The notes beneath the pieces were generated by a model that did not search any database, was not told the origin of the DNA, and saw nothing but the letters and a program-made list of their open reading frames with translations. The position numbers were made by a program, and so were the translations under genes. From Flavobacteriales bacterium (GTDB lineage Bacteria > Bacteroidota > Bacteroidia > Flavobacteriales_F > PHOS-HE28), in NCBI GenBank assembly GCA_017987895.1, contig JAGNSU010000012.1, positions 1-63,098 on the forward strand: 63,098 bases of DNA, given 5' to 3'. The first letter of the stretch is position 1. Each line of letters starts with the position of its first letter. This document shows, in pieces, positions 53,876 through 62,739 of this stretch.

Positions 53876-54235
53876 TCAGTGCTTCTCCGCCGGTTTCCCA
53901 CATCCTTCCTTCTGGCAGCAGGCGGGCAGTTTCGCGTACGCTTTGGCATCACCCGGTTGGTCGTCCGCGTAGTAGCCGAGCTTGGTGATGGCGGTGCGTA
54001 CCTGGTCGGGGCTGGTCTTCTTGGGATCGTAGCTCACGTGGATGATGCTCGCGGCCAGATCCACCTCCACGGACCTCACGCCTTTCTCGTAGATCAGTTC
54101 GGTCTCGATGGTCTTCTTGCACATGTCGCACACGGTGCTGGTGCGCACATCGAGTTGCGCGAGGTTATCGTCTTGTGCGAAAGCGCCAAAGGTGCCGAGG
54201 AGGAGGAGCGTGCTCAGAATGTTCTTCATGTTCAT
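53876..54235 (-). CDS. Secreted heavy-metal-associated (HMA) domain protein
   Basis: This 119-residue protein has a signal peptide (NILSTLLLLGTFGAFAQ) and one HMA domain. Its metal site is CDMC (Cys36 and Cys39), followed by VRSVEVDLAASIIHVSYDP and LGYYADD. A C-terminal tail adds ACCQKEGCGKP, three further Cys. The fold is that of copper chaperones such as CopZ or MerP, here placed in the periplasm. Its ATG overlaps the TonB receptor stop by 4 bp; an ATG two codons later is an alternative. Confidence 0.88.
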   Translation of the reverse strand: MNMKNILSTLLLLGTFGAFAQDDNLAQLDVRTSTVCDMCKKTIETELIYEKGVRSVEVDLAASIIHVSYDPKKTSPDQVRTAITKLGYYADDQPGDAKAYAKLPACCQKEGCGKPAEKH

Positions 54236-56490
54236 GGTTCGTTGTTGCTGTTGTTGGGTAATGTGTAACGCAGACCGCCATAGGCCATGGCGCCGAGTGT
54301 GGGGCCCCAAAGGAGCGAGGCATCAAAGTAAGTGCCGAAGGGATCCTCCGGTGCGATGATCTGTCGGGTCTGTCCTGCACTGGTGAGGTTCTCCCCACCC
54401 ACGTAGAACTCCCAGGCGCCCGCGATGTAGGTGAGTTGTGCGTGCAATGTGGAATACGCCGGCGAACGGCGGGGGAAGCGGTACTCCTCCGGGTTGGCGA
54501 TGGTCCCTGGCATGCGCGCGTCGCCGAAGAGGTTCCAGGAAATGTCCGCCCGCCAATGCTCGTTGCGGCTCTCATAGGCGAGATCGACCAGGCCACGGTG
54601 AGTGGGCGTGAAGGGGCGCTCGCGCAGCACACCGTCGTAGGTGGTGCGCACATCGTACCAGCGGTAGCTGACCTTGAGGTCGAACTGGCGCGACAGCTCC
54701 ACTTGCACATCGGCGAGCACGCTGTTCGCATAGCTCGGACCATCGAGCATGTAGAACACCACGGTGGAGGGCGAACGGTCCAGGTCCGTCACCAGTTGGG
54801 CGGTGAACTCGGTGCGATAAGCATCCGCGCCGATGGCCCATTTGCGCCCGAGCCATTTGAACTTGTGCAGGAATCCCGCGCCGAAGGTCCATGCGCGCTC
54901 CATGCCCGGTGTACCCTGCACCACCACACGGCGCGCGCTGGCGAGCACGCTCGCGTTCTCCACCAAGGGGTTCGCCGTGCGGAAGCCATGGCCCCCGCTG
55001 ATGCGGATGGTACTGAGCGGACCGAGATCCACCTTCAGGTGCAAGCGCGGGCTCACCGCCGTGCCGAACCACGTGTTGTGATCACCGCGCAAGCCGCCCA
55101 CCAGCGTCCAGTTCTTCCGCTGGAAGGTGTACTCGGCGAAAGCGCCGGGCATGGCCTCGTGGCGTGCGAACGAGCTGTCCGACGGAGCGGTCGCACTCGT
55201 GCGGAAAGCCTCCTCATACTCATCGTACTGAAAGCTGAGACCGGCCTTCAATTGATCGCCATGGCCACCGACCAGCATTTGGTAAACCCCGCTCACATAG
55301 GCGCTCTGCTGCACGCCACTGTACGTTCGTTCCCCGAAAAGCGATCCCACCTCGTGGTGGCGTAGGGTGGTCATGAGGCCGATGCTTTTGGTCGCATCGT
55401 TCTTGAAGAGGAAGCCATGCTTGGCCAGCACATCCACCATCTCGTTGCGGATGTCCACCGTGTAGAGCGGATGCCCGGCGTGGTCGCCCTCCAAATGCTT
55501 CAGGCTTTGCCCGCCCTTCCGCTCATCCACCACATACCGCACGGCGAGTTGCGAGGTGCGTCCGTCCTTCTGGTGCAGGAAGCGGTCCATCACGTTGAAG
55601 CGCTTGGTCAAGGGCATGTCCATAAAGCCGTCGCCGTTCTGGTCCATCTCGGTGAGAAAGAGATTGCCGTGCAGCAGCAAGACGTTCGCCGCGTGCCGGC
55701 CCACTTTCTGCGCGGTGTGGATGTTCGCCTCGGTGCGCCCTTGACTGTTGCCGTAGAGGTTGACGAACAGCGGCGGTTGGTCGGTGGGGCTCACCAGGCA
55801 GAGATCGATCTGGCCGGTCATGGCGTTGGGCCCGTTCACCGCCGTGCCGACCCCCTTGCCCACGTTGATGGCGTGGATCCACGTGCCAGGTATGAGCGTA
55901 AGCCCACTGGCCGACGAAAGTCCGCGGATGAAGGGCAGGTTCTCCAAACTGAGCTGGGCGTACTTGCCATCGAGACCGAGCATGCGGATCGTCTTCGTTC
56001 CGCTGATGGCATCGCTGAAGCTCACGTCCACCGTGGCGTTCGTCTCGAAGCTCTCGCTGAGGTCGCAGCACGCGGCGCGTTTCAGTTCTTTCACACCGAG
56101 CTGCTCCTGGCTCAGAATGCTGCGTGTGCTCAAGGTGGTCCCTTGCGTGCGCTCCACCACGTCGATGCCCTTCAGTTGGGCGGAGGGTCGCAGCGTGATG
56201 GTGATCGGTGCCGAAGGCGCTGCGGCGAGACGCAAAGTGTCCGAGCCATACCCCACTAAGCTGCTCACCAACGCGGCGGGCCAGGCGGGCGGGCCGGGAA
56301 GGATGAAGCGCCCCTCTGCATCGGTGGCGGTGCCGATGCTGGTGCCCGCCCAACCCATGTTCACGTAGGGCATGGCGCCACCGTCCGCATCGGAGCGGAC
56401 CAGACCACGCACGGCACCATCCTGGGCGCTCGCTTGGAAGAGGGCACCCAGCAGGGGGAGCAGAACGAATGTTCGAAGTGTCTTGGACAT
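54232..56490 (-). CDS. TonB-dependent outer-membrane receptor (putative copper uptake)
   Basis: The 752-residue receptor has a signal peptide (to ASAQD), an N-terminal carboxypeptidase-regulatory-like domain (about 23-100), a plug with KRAACCDLSESFETN (Cys141-Cys142), and a 22-strand barrel ending GGLRYTLPNNSNNEP. The Cys-Cys plug motif is characteristic of a Bacteroidota subgroup found with HYC_CC_PP and HMA genes. Those neighbours on both sides suggest a copper or copper-chelate substrate. This is inferred from context; no ligand-specific feature was seen. Confidence 0.9.
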   Translation of the reverse strand: MSKTLRTFVLLPLLGALFQASAQDGAVRGLVRSDADGGAMPYVNMGWAGTSIGTATDAEGRFILPGPPAWPAALVSSLVGYGSDTLRLAAAPSAPITITLRPSAQLKGIDVVERTQGTTLSTRSILSQEQLGVKELKRAACCDLSESFETNATVDVSFSDAISGTKTIRMLGLDGKYAQLSLENLPFIRGLSSASGLTLIPGTWIHAINVGKGVGTAVNGPNAMTGQIDLCLVSPTDQPPLFVNLYGNSQGRTEANIHTAQKVGRHAANVLLLHGNLFLTEMDQNGDGFMDMPLTKRFNVMDRFLHQKDGRTSQLAVRYVVDERKGGQSLKHLEGDHAGHPLYTVDIRNEMVDVLAKHGFLFKNDATKSIGLMTTLRHHEVGSLFGERTYSGVQQSAYVSGVYQMLVGGHGDQLKAGLSFQYDEYEEAFRTSATAPSDSSFARHEAMPGAFAEYTFQRKNWTLVGGLRGDHNTWFGTAVSPRLHLKVDLGPLSTIRISGGHGFRTANPLVENASVLASARRVVVQGTPGMERAWTFGAGFLHKFKWLGRKWAIGADAYRTEFTAQLVTDLDRSPSTVVFYMLDGPSYANSVLADVQVELSRQFDLKVSYRWYDVRTTYDGVLRERPFTPTHRGLVDLAYESRNEHWRADISWNLFGDARMPGTIANPEEYRFPRRSPAYSTLHAQLTYIAGAWEFYVGGENLTSAGQTRQIIAPEDPFGTYFDASLLWGPTLGAMAYGGLRYTLPNNSNNEP

Positions 56491-56565
56491 GAACGGTATC
56501 TGAGCAAGAACGAAAAGTGACCACGGCCGGATGCTGTGAAGCATCGGCCTACCGCACGATCGAAC

Positions 56566-56964
56566 TCAGATACGCAGCACCTGCAGGCGGGCCAGACGCG
56601 CCGGGGCATACAAAGGAGGCGGCCCGCGCCAGCTCGCTGTTCGCACGGGTGGTGCCAGCAGCGGTGCGTTCGGCGCGGGTAGCACGGCCACCAGCGCATG
56701 ATGATCAGGCAGCACGGTGCCTTGGGCCAACACGAAATGGGCGAGGTCCGCCGCCGCCGTGGAGGTCACGCAGCATTGGGCCTTTATGGAAGGACCATCC
56801 GAGGCGGGCAGCTCGGGGCAGCAGTCGCGCAGCTCGCCCAGCATCAACTGGCTATGGCCACCCTGCAGGCACGTCATGCGCGACAGGGAGGGTGCCGCCG
56901 CTGCGAAGAGCAGCATCAGCGCCAAGGCCCAAGGGCTGATGTGGAGGGAACGGAGCGCGCGCAT
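56566..56964 (-). CDS. Small Cys-rich secreted protein (HYC_CC_PP-like)
   Basis: The 132-residue protein has a signal/TM segment (ISPWALALMLLFAAAAPS), then SRMTCLQGG, LRDCCPELP, AQCCVTSTA and a terminal RGPPPLYAPA. The single Cys followed by two CC pairs and a proline run repeats the layout of the protein at 40698. Both are first genes of copper-linked runs. It lies 75 bp upstream of the TonB receptor. A Cu(I)-binding role is plausible but untested. Confidence 0.7.
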   Translation of the reverse strand: MRALRSLHISPWALALMLLFAAAAPSLSRMTCLQGGHSQLMLGELRDCCPELPASDGPSIKAQCCVTSTAAADLAHFVLAQGTVLPDHHALVAVLPAPNAPLLAPPVRTASWRGPPPLYAPARLARLQVLRI

Positions 56965-57061
56965 AACGGTGCCAAAAGTAGCCCTTACCGCCAAGTGCGC
57001 CCGGCCTGCCTGCCACAAGACTTGTTAAGCCAAGCCCGCCACAAAGGCCTGGCGGCGCCTG

Positions 57062-57069
57062 TACCTTTG
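57062..57069 (+). promoter_or_regulatory. Bacteroidota -7 promoter box (TACCTTTG)
   Basis: TACCTTTG matches the TAnnTTTG consensus exactly and lies 17 bp before the nfu ATG in the divergent region with the Cys-rich protein gene. A -33 TTTG at normal spacing was not found. Confidence 0.55.
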
Positions 57070-57086
57070 CACCCTTCCCTCCAGTC

Positions 57087-57701
57087 ATGTCCGTTACCAC
57101 GCCACGCCCGCCGCTCTCCATCTACGCCGAGCTCACGCCCAACCCGGCCACCATGCGCTTTGTGAGCAGCATGCAGTTGTTGCCGGAAGGCCGCGTGTTG
57201 GAGTTCCTAGCACCGGAGCAGGCCACGGGTGTATCGCCCTTGGCGGAAAAGGTCTTCAACCTGCCCATGACCACGGCGGTGTTCATCGGCACCAACTTCG
57301 TTACCGTCACCAAGAACGATGTGGTAAGCTGGGACCTGGTGCAACTGGAACTGCGCGAGTTCATCCAGGACCACCTGCGCACCGACGGCCGGGTGTTGTA
57401 CGATGATGTGCCCGCCAAGGAGCTCGCCGATGCGAACGACCGCGCCACCAGCCATGTGGAACCCACCGGCGAGGACGATGCGAAGATCATCGCCGTGCTG
57501 GACGAATATGTGCGCCCAGCGGTGGAGAACGACGGTGGCCACATCGCCTTCCGCTCCTTCAAGGATGGGCTGGTTACCGTGACGTTGCGCGGCTCGTGCA
57601 GCGGATGCCCCAGCAGCTTGGTCACACTGAAAGGCGGTATCGAGAACCTGCTGAAGCAGATGGTGCCCGGTGTGCGGGAGGTGGTGGCGGAGGAATTGTA
57701 G
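57087..57701 (+). CDS. Nfu/NifU-family Fe-S cluster carrier
   Basis: The 204-residue protein has an N-terminal Nfu_N domain (AELTPNPATMRFV, FIGTNFVTVTKND) and a C-terminal NifU domain (about 128-204) with the cluster motif CSGCPSS. It transfers Fe-S clusters to apo-proteins in the cytoplasm. It has an exact -7 box upstream and stands alone. Copper stress damages Fe-S clusters, so the position beside copper genes may matter, but this gene is also common elsewhere. Confidence 0.93.
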   Translation: MSVTTPRPPLSIYAELTPNPATMRFVSSMQLLPEGRVLEFLAPEQATGVSPLAEKVFNLPMTTAVFIGTNFVTVTKNDVVSWDLVQLELREFIQDHLRTDGRVLYDDVPAKELADANDRATSHVEPTGEDDAKIIAVLDEYVRPAVENDGGHIAFRSFKDGLVTVTLRGSCSGCPSSLVTLKGGIENLLKQMVPGVREVVAEEL

Positions 57702-57852
57702 GCGGAGCAGTTGATGGTTATTGGTTGATAGTTGGTGGTCGGCCGCGCGGCGAACCCGTTGCGCTCGTAACGCCGCTGCGGTGAACCCCAGCGTAGCGAG
57801 CGTCTTCACCGTGTTGCACGGACCATTACATTGCCTGCGTTCCGCCCTCGCC

Positions 57853-58440
57853 ATGCGCATCCCGCTCTCTCTGTTCATCCTATTGCAGCTCGGTGATGGG
57901 CCGAACCTATCCGCCCAGGACGGCACCTTCGAGATCCTGAAGGGCGGCGAAGTGGTGGGGCACATCCAAGTGGGTCGCGCGATCAACGGCGATCGGATCT
58001 CCTACACGATGACCTCGAGTTCGGAGATCGACATCATCTGGACCCAGCACGTGCGTACCTCATTGGCCACGGAATACGTGGGTGAGCGGGTGGTGCATTG
58101 CTGCGGCACCATCCATGTGAACGACGGCGTACGGGACAGCAGCCACATGCGCACTGTGGGCGAGAAGGCCCTCTGCTACATCCATCCCGGTGAAGTGTTC
58201 GCGGCCAGCATCACCAACACATGGACCACCGCGCGGATGTACTATGAAGAACCCATGGGACAGGACTCCATTTTCGTGGAGAGCGCCTTGAAGGAATGTC
58301 CGTTGGTGCGCACCGGCGAAGGCCTGTACGACCTCACCCTGCCGGGCAACAACGTGAACCACTACATCTACCGCGATGGGGTGCTGCGCGAAGTGCGCGT
58401 GGACCGCACCTGGCTGGATCTGGTGTTCAGGAGGGTGTGA
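57853..58440 (+). CDS. Secreted protein, DUF6134-like
   Basis: This 195-residue protein has a signal peptide (MRIPLSLFILLQLGDGPNLSAQ). The mature part is beta-rich (TFEILKGGEVVGHIQVGRA, DGVLREVRVDRTWLDLVFRR), recalling the DUF6134 family of lipocalin-like secreted proteins. A CC pair lies at RVVHCCGTIHV. It is preceded by 150 bp without genes. Function unknown. Confidence 0.65.
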   Translation: MRIPLSLFILLQLGDGPNLSAQDGTFEILKGGEVVGHIQVGRAINGDRISYTMTSSSEIDIIWTQHVRTSLATEYVGERVVHCCGTIHVNDGVRDSSHMRTVGEKALCYIHPGEVFAASITNTWTTARMYYEEPMGQDSIFVESALKECPLVRTGEGLYDLTLPGNNVNHYIYRDGVLREVRVDRTWLDLVFRRV

Positions 58441-58510
58441 GGGGCACCTGCCCAGCCTCTCGTTCGCGATCCCGCCCTTCCGGTTGCCCGCCGGTGCGCA
58501 ACTAAAGTGC

Positions 58511-58541
58511 TTGCGTCGCCCCAGTGGTTGGGGTATTTTGG
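58511..58541 (+). promoter_or_regulatory. Candidate promoter, TTG-N20-TATTTTGG
   Basis: TTG at 58511-58513 and TATTTTGG at 58534-58541 are separated by exactly 20 bp, matching the spacing of Bacteroidota -33/-7 elements. It lies 20 bp before the next ATG and probably drives the two-gene unit starting at 58561. Confidence 0.5.
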
Positions 58542-58560
58542 GGTGCTTGACAAGCCCACC

Positions 58561-58926
58561 ATGTTCTCCTATCCCTCGCGGATGTCCTGTCTCGCCGCCT
58601 TTGCCCTTCTGGGCATGGGACCGATGAGCGGGGCGTTGCTCGCCCAGAACGAGGGGGAACTGGTCTACAAGTTCAGTGTGCTGGGTGTTGGGACCTCTGC
58701 TTCGGCGAAGGCCTTGCAGGTGTCGCTCTTGCAGCACACCGGCATATCCTCCTGCGTGTTCATCGATGCCTGCCACTGCTTCAAGCTGTCCACGAGCGTG
58801 GCTCTTGACCATGATGAGCTGAGGAGCTTGGTGCAAAGCAGTGGCCATGTGTTGGAGGGTGCGGTGGATGTTTCCGATGGCACCGTGCTGACCCCACCCC
58901 CGCCCCCACCGACCCAGGAGCGATGA
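58561..58926 (+). CDS. Small secreted protein of unknown function
   Basis: The 121-residue protein has a signal peptide (RMSCLAAFALLGMGPMSGALLAQ). The centre resembles the alpha-beta pattern of a ferredoxin-like (HMA-like) fold, LQHTGISSCVFIDACHCFKL, but lacks the CxxC site, having CHC and isolated Cys instead. The end is proline-rich (TPPPPPPTQER). It overlaps the next gene by 4 bp (ATGA), so it is translated together with a T9SS protein. Confidence 0.6.
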   Translation: MFSYPSRMSCLAAFALLGMGPMSGALLAQNEGELVYKFSVLGVGTSASAKALQVSLLQHTGISSCVFIDACHCFKLSTSVALDHDELRSLVQSSGHVLEGAVDVSDGTVLTPPPPPPTQER

Positions 58927-60533
58927 TGTACGCCTCGCGCCTCCTTTTCTTCACCGCGTCCATGGCCATAGCCCGGCTTTGCACCGCACAGGCGGATCTG
59001 TGCGCCGGTGCTCCCGCGCTGGCATGTGGTGCGGTGGTGGCAGGGAACACCACGGCGTTCACCGCGGATGTGGCCCCCTTTTGCGGCACGGGCGATGGCA
59101 CGGGTGGCGGGGTTTGGTACCGCTTTGTTGGAACGGGGGGCAGCGTGACCGCCTCCTTGTGCGGCAGCGGCTACGACACCAAGATCCGGGTGTACACGGG
59201 CACCTGCGCGGCGATGGTGTGCGCCGTAGGCAATGACGACTTCTGCGGGTTGCAGTCACAAGTCACCTGGGCCTCGGCTCTTGGGACCACCTACTACATT
59301 CTGGTACACGGCTTCGGGGCGGCCGTGGGCGCCTATACGCTCACCATTACCTGCCCGCCACCACCGGTGCCCATGTGCTATTCGCAAACGGCGATACCCT
59401 ACGTGGCCGACCCGTACACCGGCACCGCCGTTGCGCTCACCGATGATGTGCATAGTGGCGTGGTGAACATCGGCTTCAGCTTCTGCTTCAACGGCACCAG
59501 TTACACCCAATGCGTGATCGCGTCCAACAACTACATCACCTTCAACCTGGCGAACGCGAACGCCTATAGCCCCTGGGTGACCGTGGCGGTGCCCAATGCC
59601 ACCCCGGCACAGCCGCACAACGCCGTGCTGGACCCCTGGCAGGACATAAACCCCGGTGTGGGCGGGAGCATCCGCTACCAAACGCTCGGCACAGCACCCA
59701 ACCGGCGTTTTGTGGTGAGCTACCTCAACGTGCCGATGTTCTCGTGTACCTCGCAACTGTACAGCAGCCAGATCGTGCTGTACGAAGGGAGCAACTGCAT
59801 CGGGTCGTTCATTTTGAACAAACCCATTTGCACCACCTGGAACAACGGCAACGCCGTGCATGGCCTGCAGAACAATGGCGGCACCTCGGCCACGGTGGTG
59901 GCGGGGCGCAACAACACGCAATGGACCGCCGCCTCACTGGGCCGTTTGTTCACCCCTACATGCGCACCCTGCTCCACGGCCACCACGGCACAATGCCTGA
60001 GCGTGGCGCTACCCATCGAACTGCTCCATTTCCACGGACGTCGCGCGGGTGACGTGAACCTGTTGGAGTGGGCCACGGCGACCGAGCAGGAGAGCGAACG
60101 TTTCACCTTGGAACGTAGCACGGACGGGATCCACTTCACCGCCTTGATCACCCTCGATGCCGCCGGCACCAGCAACGCCCAGATCGACTATGCCGCGAAA
60201 GATCCCCTCCCGCTGCCCGGCACCAACTACTACCGCCTGCGCAGCACCGACGTGGACGGTGATGAGAGCCTGAGCGAGGTGATCGCCATAGCCACGCTGC
60301 GGCCCCACGAGGTGATCGCCTATCCGAACCCGGCGAGCGATGTGTTACTGGTGCAGGGTGCTCACGTCGTGAACGGGGCCCGCTACAGTGTTCTCTCCAT
60401 CGCCGGAAAGGAACTCGCATCCGGCACGCTGCGCGATGGCCGCATCGACATCAGCGCACTAACGAGCGGGGTGTACCTGCTGCAAGTGGATACGGACGGA
60501 TCGACGGGGAGGCAGCGGTTCGTGAAGCAGTAG
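58923..60533 (+). CDS. T9SS-secreted protein with Cys-rich Ig-like domains
   Basis: The 536-residue protein has a signal peptide (MASRLLFFTASMAIARLCTAQ region). An N-terminal pre-peptidase C-terminal-like (PPC) domain reads WYRFVGTGGSVTASLCG and YDTKIRVYTGTC. A nidogen-like segment (PYVADPYTGTAVALTDDVHS, NYITFNLANANAYSPW) follows. An Fn3-like stretch (LEWATATEQESERFTLERS) and a T9SS type A domain (VIAYPNPASDVLLVQ) end it. A PPC domain with a nidogen-like part is common in secreted Bacteroidota adhesins. No catalytic motif. Confidence 0.8.
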   Translation: MMYASRLLFFTASMAIARLCTAQADLCAGAPALACGAVVAGNTTAFTADVAPFCGTGDGTGGGVWYRFVGTGGSVTASLCGSGYDTKIRVYTGTCAAMVCAVGNDDFCGLQSQVTWASALGTTYYILVHGFGAAVGAYTLTITCPPPPVPMCYSQTAIPYVADPYTGTAVALTDDVHSGVVNIGFSFCFNGTSYTQCVIASNNYITFNLANANAYSPWVTVAVPNATPAQPHNAVLDPWQDINPGVGGSIRYQTLGTAPNRRFVVSYLNVPMFSCTSQLYSSQIVLYEGSNCIGSFILNKPICTTWNNGNAVHGLQNNGGTSATVVAGRNNTQWTAASLGRLFTPTCAPCSTATTAQCLSVALPIELLHFHGRRAGDVNLLEWATATEQESERFTLERSTDGIHFTALITLDAAGTSNAQIDYAAKDPLPLPGTNYYRLRSTDVDGDESLSEVIAIATLRPHEVIAYPNPASDVLLVQGAHVVNGARYSVLSIAGKELASGTLRDGRIDISALTSGVYLLQVDTDGSTGRQRFVKQ

Positions 60534-60540
60534 CGGGATC

Positions 60541-60704
60541 AGAGGCTATCTCAAAAATGCTTTTGAGAGCGAGCGAGATGGATCCCGTGTCCAGGCGAGG
60601 CGCGGAAACCGAGCATAGCCGGGCGCTCTGTGAGGCTTTCCGCAACGAAGCATGGGCACGAGAGGCGCTCGCACAGCCCAAAGGGTATTTTTGAGATAGC
60701 CTCT
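60541..60704. mobile_element. 164-bp foldback element with perfect 18-bp terminal inverted repeats (MITE-like)
   Basis: AGAGGCTATCTCAAAAAT (60541-60558) is the exact reverse complement of 60687-60704. The interior pairs imperfectly with itself, for example GCGGAAA with TTTCCGC, so the whole element can fold into a long hairpin. It encodes nothing. It resembles a non-autonomous insertion-sequence derivative; no target-site duplication is obvious. It separates two convergent T9SS genes, and its last bases contribute to the stop codon of the downstream - strand gene. Confidence 0.75.
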
Positions 60705-61491
60705 AGTACTTCACAACGCGCTGCGCACCCCAGGCCGCACCGTTCTCAAAGCGCACGGTATAGATCCCCGGTGCCAGGTCGCTCAGGTCGATGCTTCCAC
60801 CGATCGCACGTAGCTGCTTTACCAACCGACCTTGCGTGTTGTGGATGGACACCGCTATGGTGCCGTTCGTCGGCCGCGTTAGTTGCACGATGCCGCTCGT
60901 GGGGTTCGGGAACAGGCCTTGTTCCGCCATGCTGAGATCCGGTACGGCGGTAGCGCAATACACGCTCACACCAACGAAGCCCCAACCCGCACCGGCGACG
61001 CCCTCCACTGTGATCGAGTTCACACCCAACACGTTCAAGATCACATCCTGATAGGAATAGTTACCGTCCACGTTGGTGTTCGCGCCCACCAAATTTCCGG
61101 CGGCGAACACCACGCCATCCGGTCCGGGCGAAAGGCCGCACACCACTTTGGGATCGTATTGAGCGGACTGCGCATCGAGCGGATATGCGATGCCGTTCAC
61201 CGCCACCGAAGCCACATCATCATCGTTCATACCCCACACGCGGAACGCGGGGAAGTCGATCGTTTGTGCGAACGTGGCGGTCACCTCCATACCAGTGCCG
61301 CTCATCCAATAGGTGGGATCGATCGGCGCACACCCGAAGCTGGCGAAGCCGCCTCCGGTGAAGGTGAAGACCACCGTGTCCGTGTTGGGCGAATCCGCCC
61401 GGATGAAATGGCAGGGCTCCTGGGCGGTGGCCGCCAAACTGAACAATGCGCCGCAAACCGCGGCATGGCGGACCCGTAGCAAATGCTCCAT
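60703..61491 (-). CDS. Short T9SS-secreted protein
   Basis: The 262-residue protein has a signal peptide (AVCGALFSLAATAQ). A single beta-sandwich-like domain (about 25-185) has few Cys and a repeated VEGVAGAGWGFVGVSVYC pattern. A T9SS type A domain ends the protein (QGLFPNPTSGIVQLT to RVVKY). Its stop TAG (60703-60705) overlaps the end of the foldback element, so insertion occurred precisely at the gene end. The function is unknown. Confidence 0.8.
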   Translation of the reverse strand: MEHLLRVRHAAVCGALFSLAATAQEPCHFIRADSPNTDTVVFTFTGGGFASFGCAPIDPTYWMSGTGMEVTATFAQTIDFPAFRVWGMNDDDVASVAVNGIAYPLDAQSAQYDPKVVCGLSPGPDGVVFAAGNLVGANTNVDGNYSYQDVILNVLGVNSITVEGVAGAGWGFVGVSVYCATAVPDLSMAEQGLFPNPTSGIVQLTRPTNGTIAVSIHNTQGRLVKQLRAIGGSIDLSDLAPGIYTVRFENGAAWGAQRVVKY

Positions 61492-61504
61492 GGTGATGGT
61501 GGAA

Positions 61505-62608
61505 TTACAGGCCGAGCTTCCCGCTCAGGTACTTGTGAACCTTGCCTACGCGCTCCACCTGCCCTTTGGCGGCGAAGCGTTCGTAAAAACCATCGTCGCG
61601 GAACTCCCGTGTGCTCTCCGCCCACGCGCCGCTGAGGCGTTGTGTCCAGCGGGCTTCGCGCGTGCTCTCGTCGCCGCGTTCGCGCGCGTTGAGATCGGCG
61701 CACACGCGGATCAGTGCCTTGAGCGTAACGGGCTTGGTGACGTGGTACTTGGGATCGCCCCAGGTGTTCCCGAAGGCGGCCTTGGCGGCCTTGAAGAACT
61801 CCTGTAGAATGCGGTAGCGCTTCTCCACAGCGGCGGCGTTCACCTTCTCGCTCTTGTCGAACGAGCGCAGGATCCAGCGGTGTACCTCGTTGAAGAGCTC
61901 CGCCTGCATGATCCACTTCTCCTGCTTGCTGCGGTTGCCCAAGCGGTTGATGCGGTAGCGCAGCGGGCTGTCCGGCTCGTTGTACATGCGCTCGATCACC
62001 TTCGCGGCGAGGCGCTTGTCGGGCTTCTCCCAGCTTACGCGTTCGTACAGATCGATCAGGTGGCTCTTGTTGATGCGCGTGGGCGTGCTGTTGATGATCA
62101 CGAACATCTCCGCCGCGAAGTCCTCGCTCTCGCCATCGAAAATGATGCAGGGTACGTGGATGCTCTTCGCCTCATCGGGGTGCGTGCGCAGATAGAACTC
62201 CAGCGCGGCCAGGCGGTGCTGCCCGTCGATGATGAGGTACTTCTCCTTCGGCTCCTTCAGATCGCCCACGTTCTTCGTGTTGCCGATGGGCGAGAACTCC
62301 AGGATGTCGCTGCTGAAGAGCAGCACGGTGCCGGGGATCGGCGGTTGGGCCACGGCGGTCTCGTAGAAATTGCGGATCGCCTTGATCTTGCCTTGCGACA
62401 TGGTGCGCTGGAAAGCGGCATCACTGCGTTCGATCCGCTGGATGAAGGAGGCTACCTCATCGCCCTTCTCCGCTTCGTCCGGAGCGATGGACTTCTCGCC
62501 TTCGGCATAAAAGCGGCTGATGAAACGGACGCGGCGCAGGATGTCCTCGCAGGGGTAGGAAACGAAGTAGAAGCGGGCGTCCTTCTGGCGGATCTGGGTG
62601 GCGATCAT
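61505..62608 (-). CDS. DGQHR-domain (DndB-like) protein
   Basis: The 367-residue cytoplasmic protein carries the signature DGQHR at 128-132 (YLIIDGQHRLAALEF), followed by VPCIIFDGE and FVIINSTPTRINKSHL. DGQHR proteins include DndB, a regulator of DNA phosphorothioation, and related ParB-like proteins. No DndA, C, D or E genes lie in the window, so the role here is uncertain. Helical C-terminal residues follow. It lies 13 bp upstream of the T9SS gene on the same strand. Confidence 0.82.
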   Translation of the reverse strand: MIATQIRQKDARFYFVSYPCEDILRRVRFISRFYAEGEKSIAPDEAEKGDEVASFIQRIERSDAAFQRTMSQGKIKAIRNFYETAVAQPPIPGTVLLFSSDILEFSPIGNTKNVGDLKEPKEKYLIIDGQHRLAALEFYLRTHPDEAKSIHVPCIIFDGESEDFAAEMFVIINSTPTRINKSHLIDLYERVSWEKPDKRLAAKVIERMYNEPDSPLRYRINRLGNRSKQEKWIMQAELFNEVHRWILRSFDKSEKVNAAAVEKRYRILQEFFKAAKAAFGNTWGDPKYHVTKPVTLKALIRVCADLNARERGDESTREARWTQRLSGAWAESTREFRDDGFYERFAAKGQVERVGKVHKYLSGKLGL

Positions 62609-62739
62609 GCCTCGAAAGTAGCGAGGCCGGACATGCCGCGCACTTTTTCCGGTGCCAAGGATCCCCCATCCGCTTGTTCTTATCCCCCCTGAGGCGGTCG
62701 GGTCCCACGGCCGATCCGATCACCAGAACGTGCAAAATG

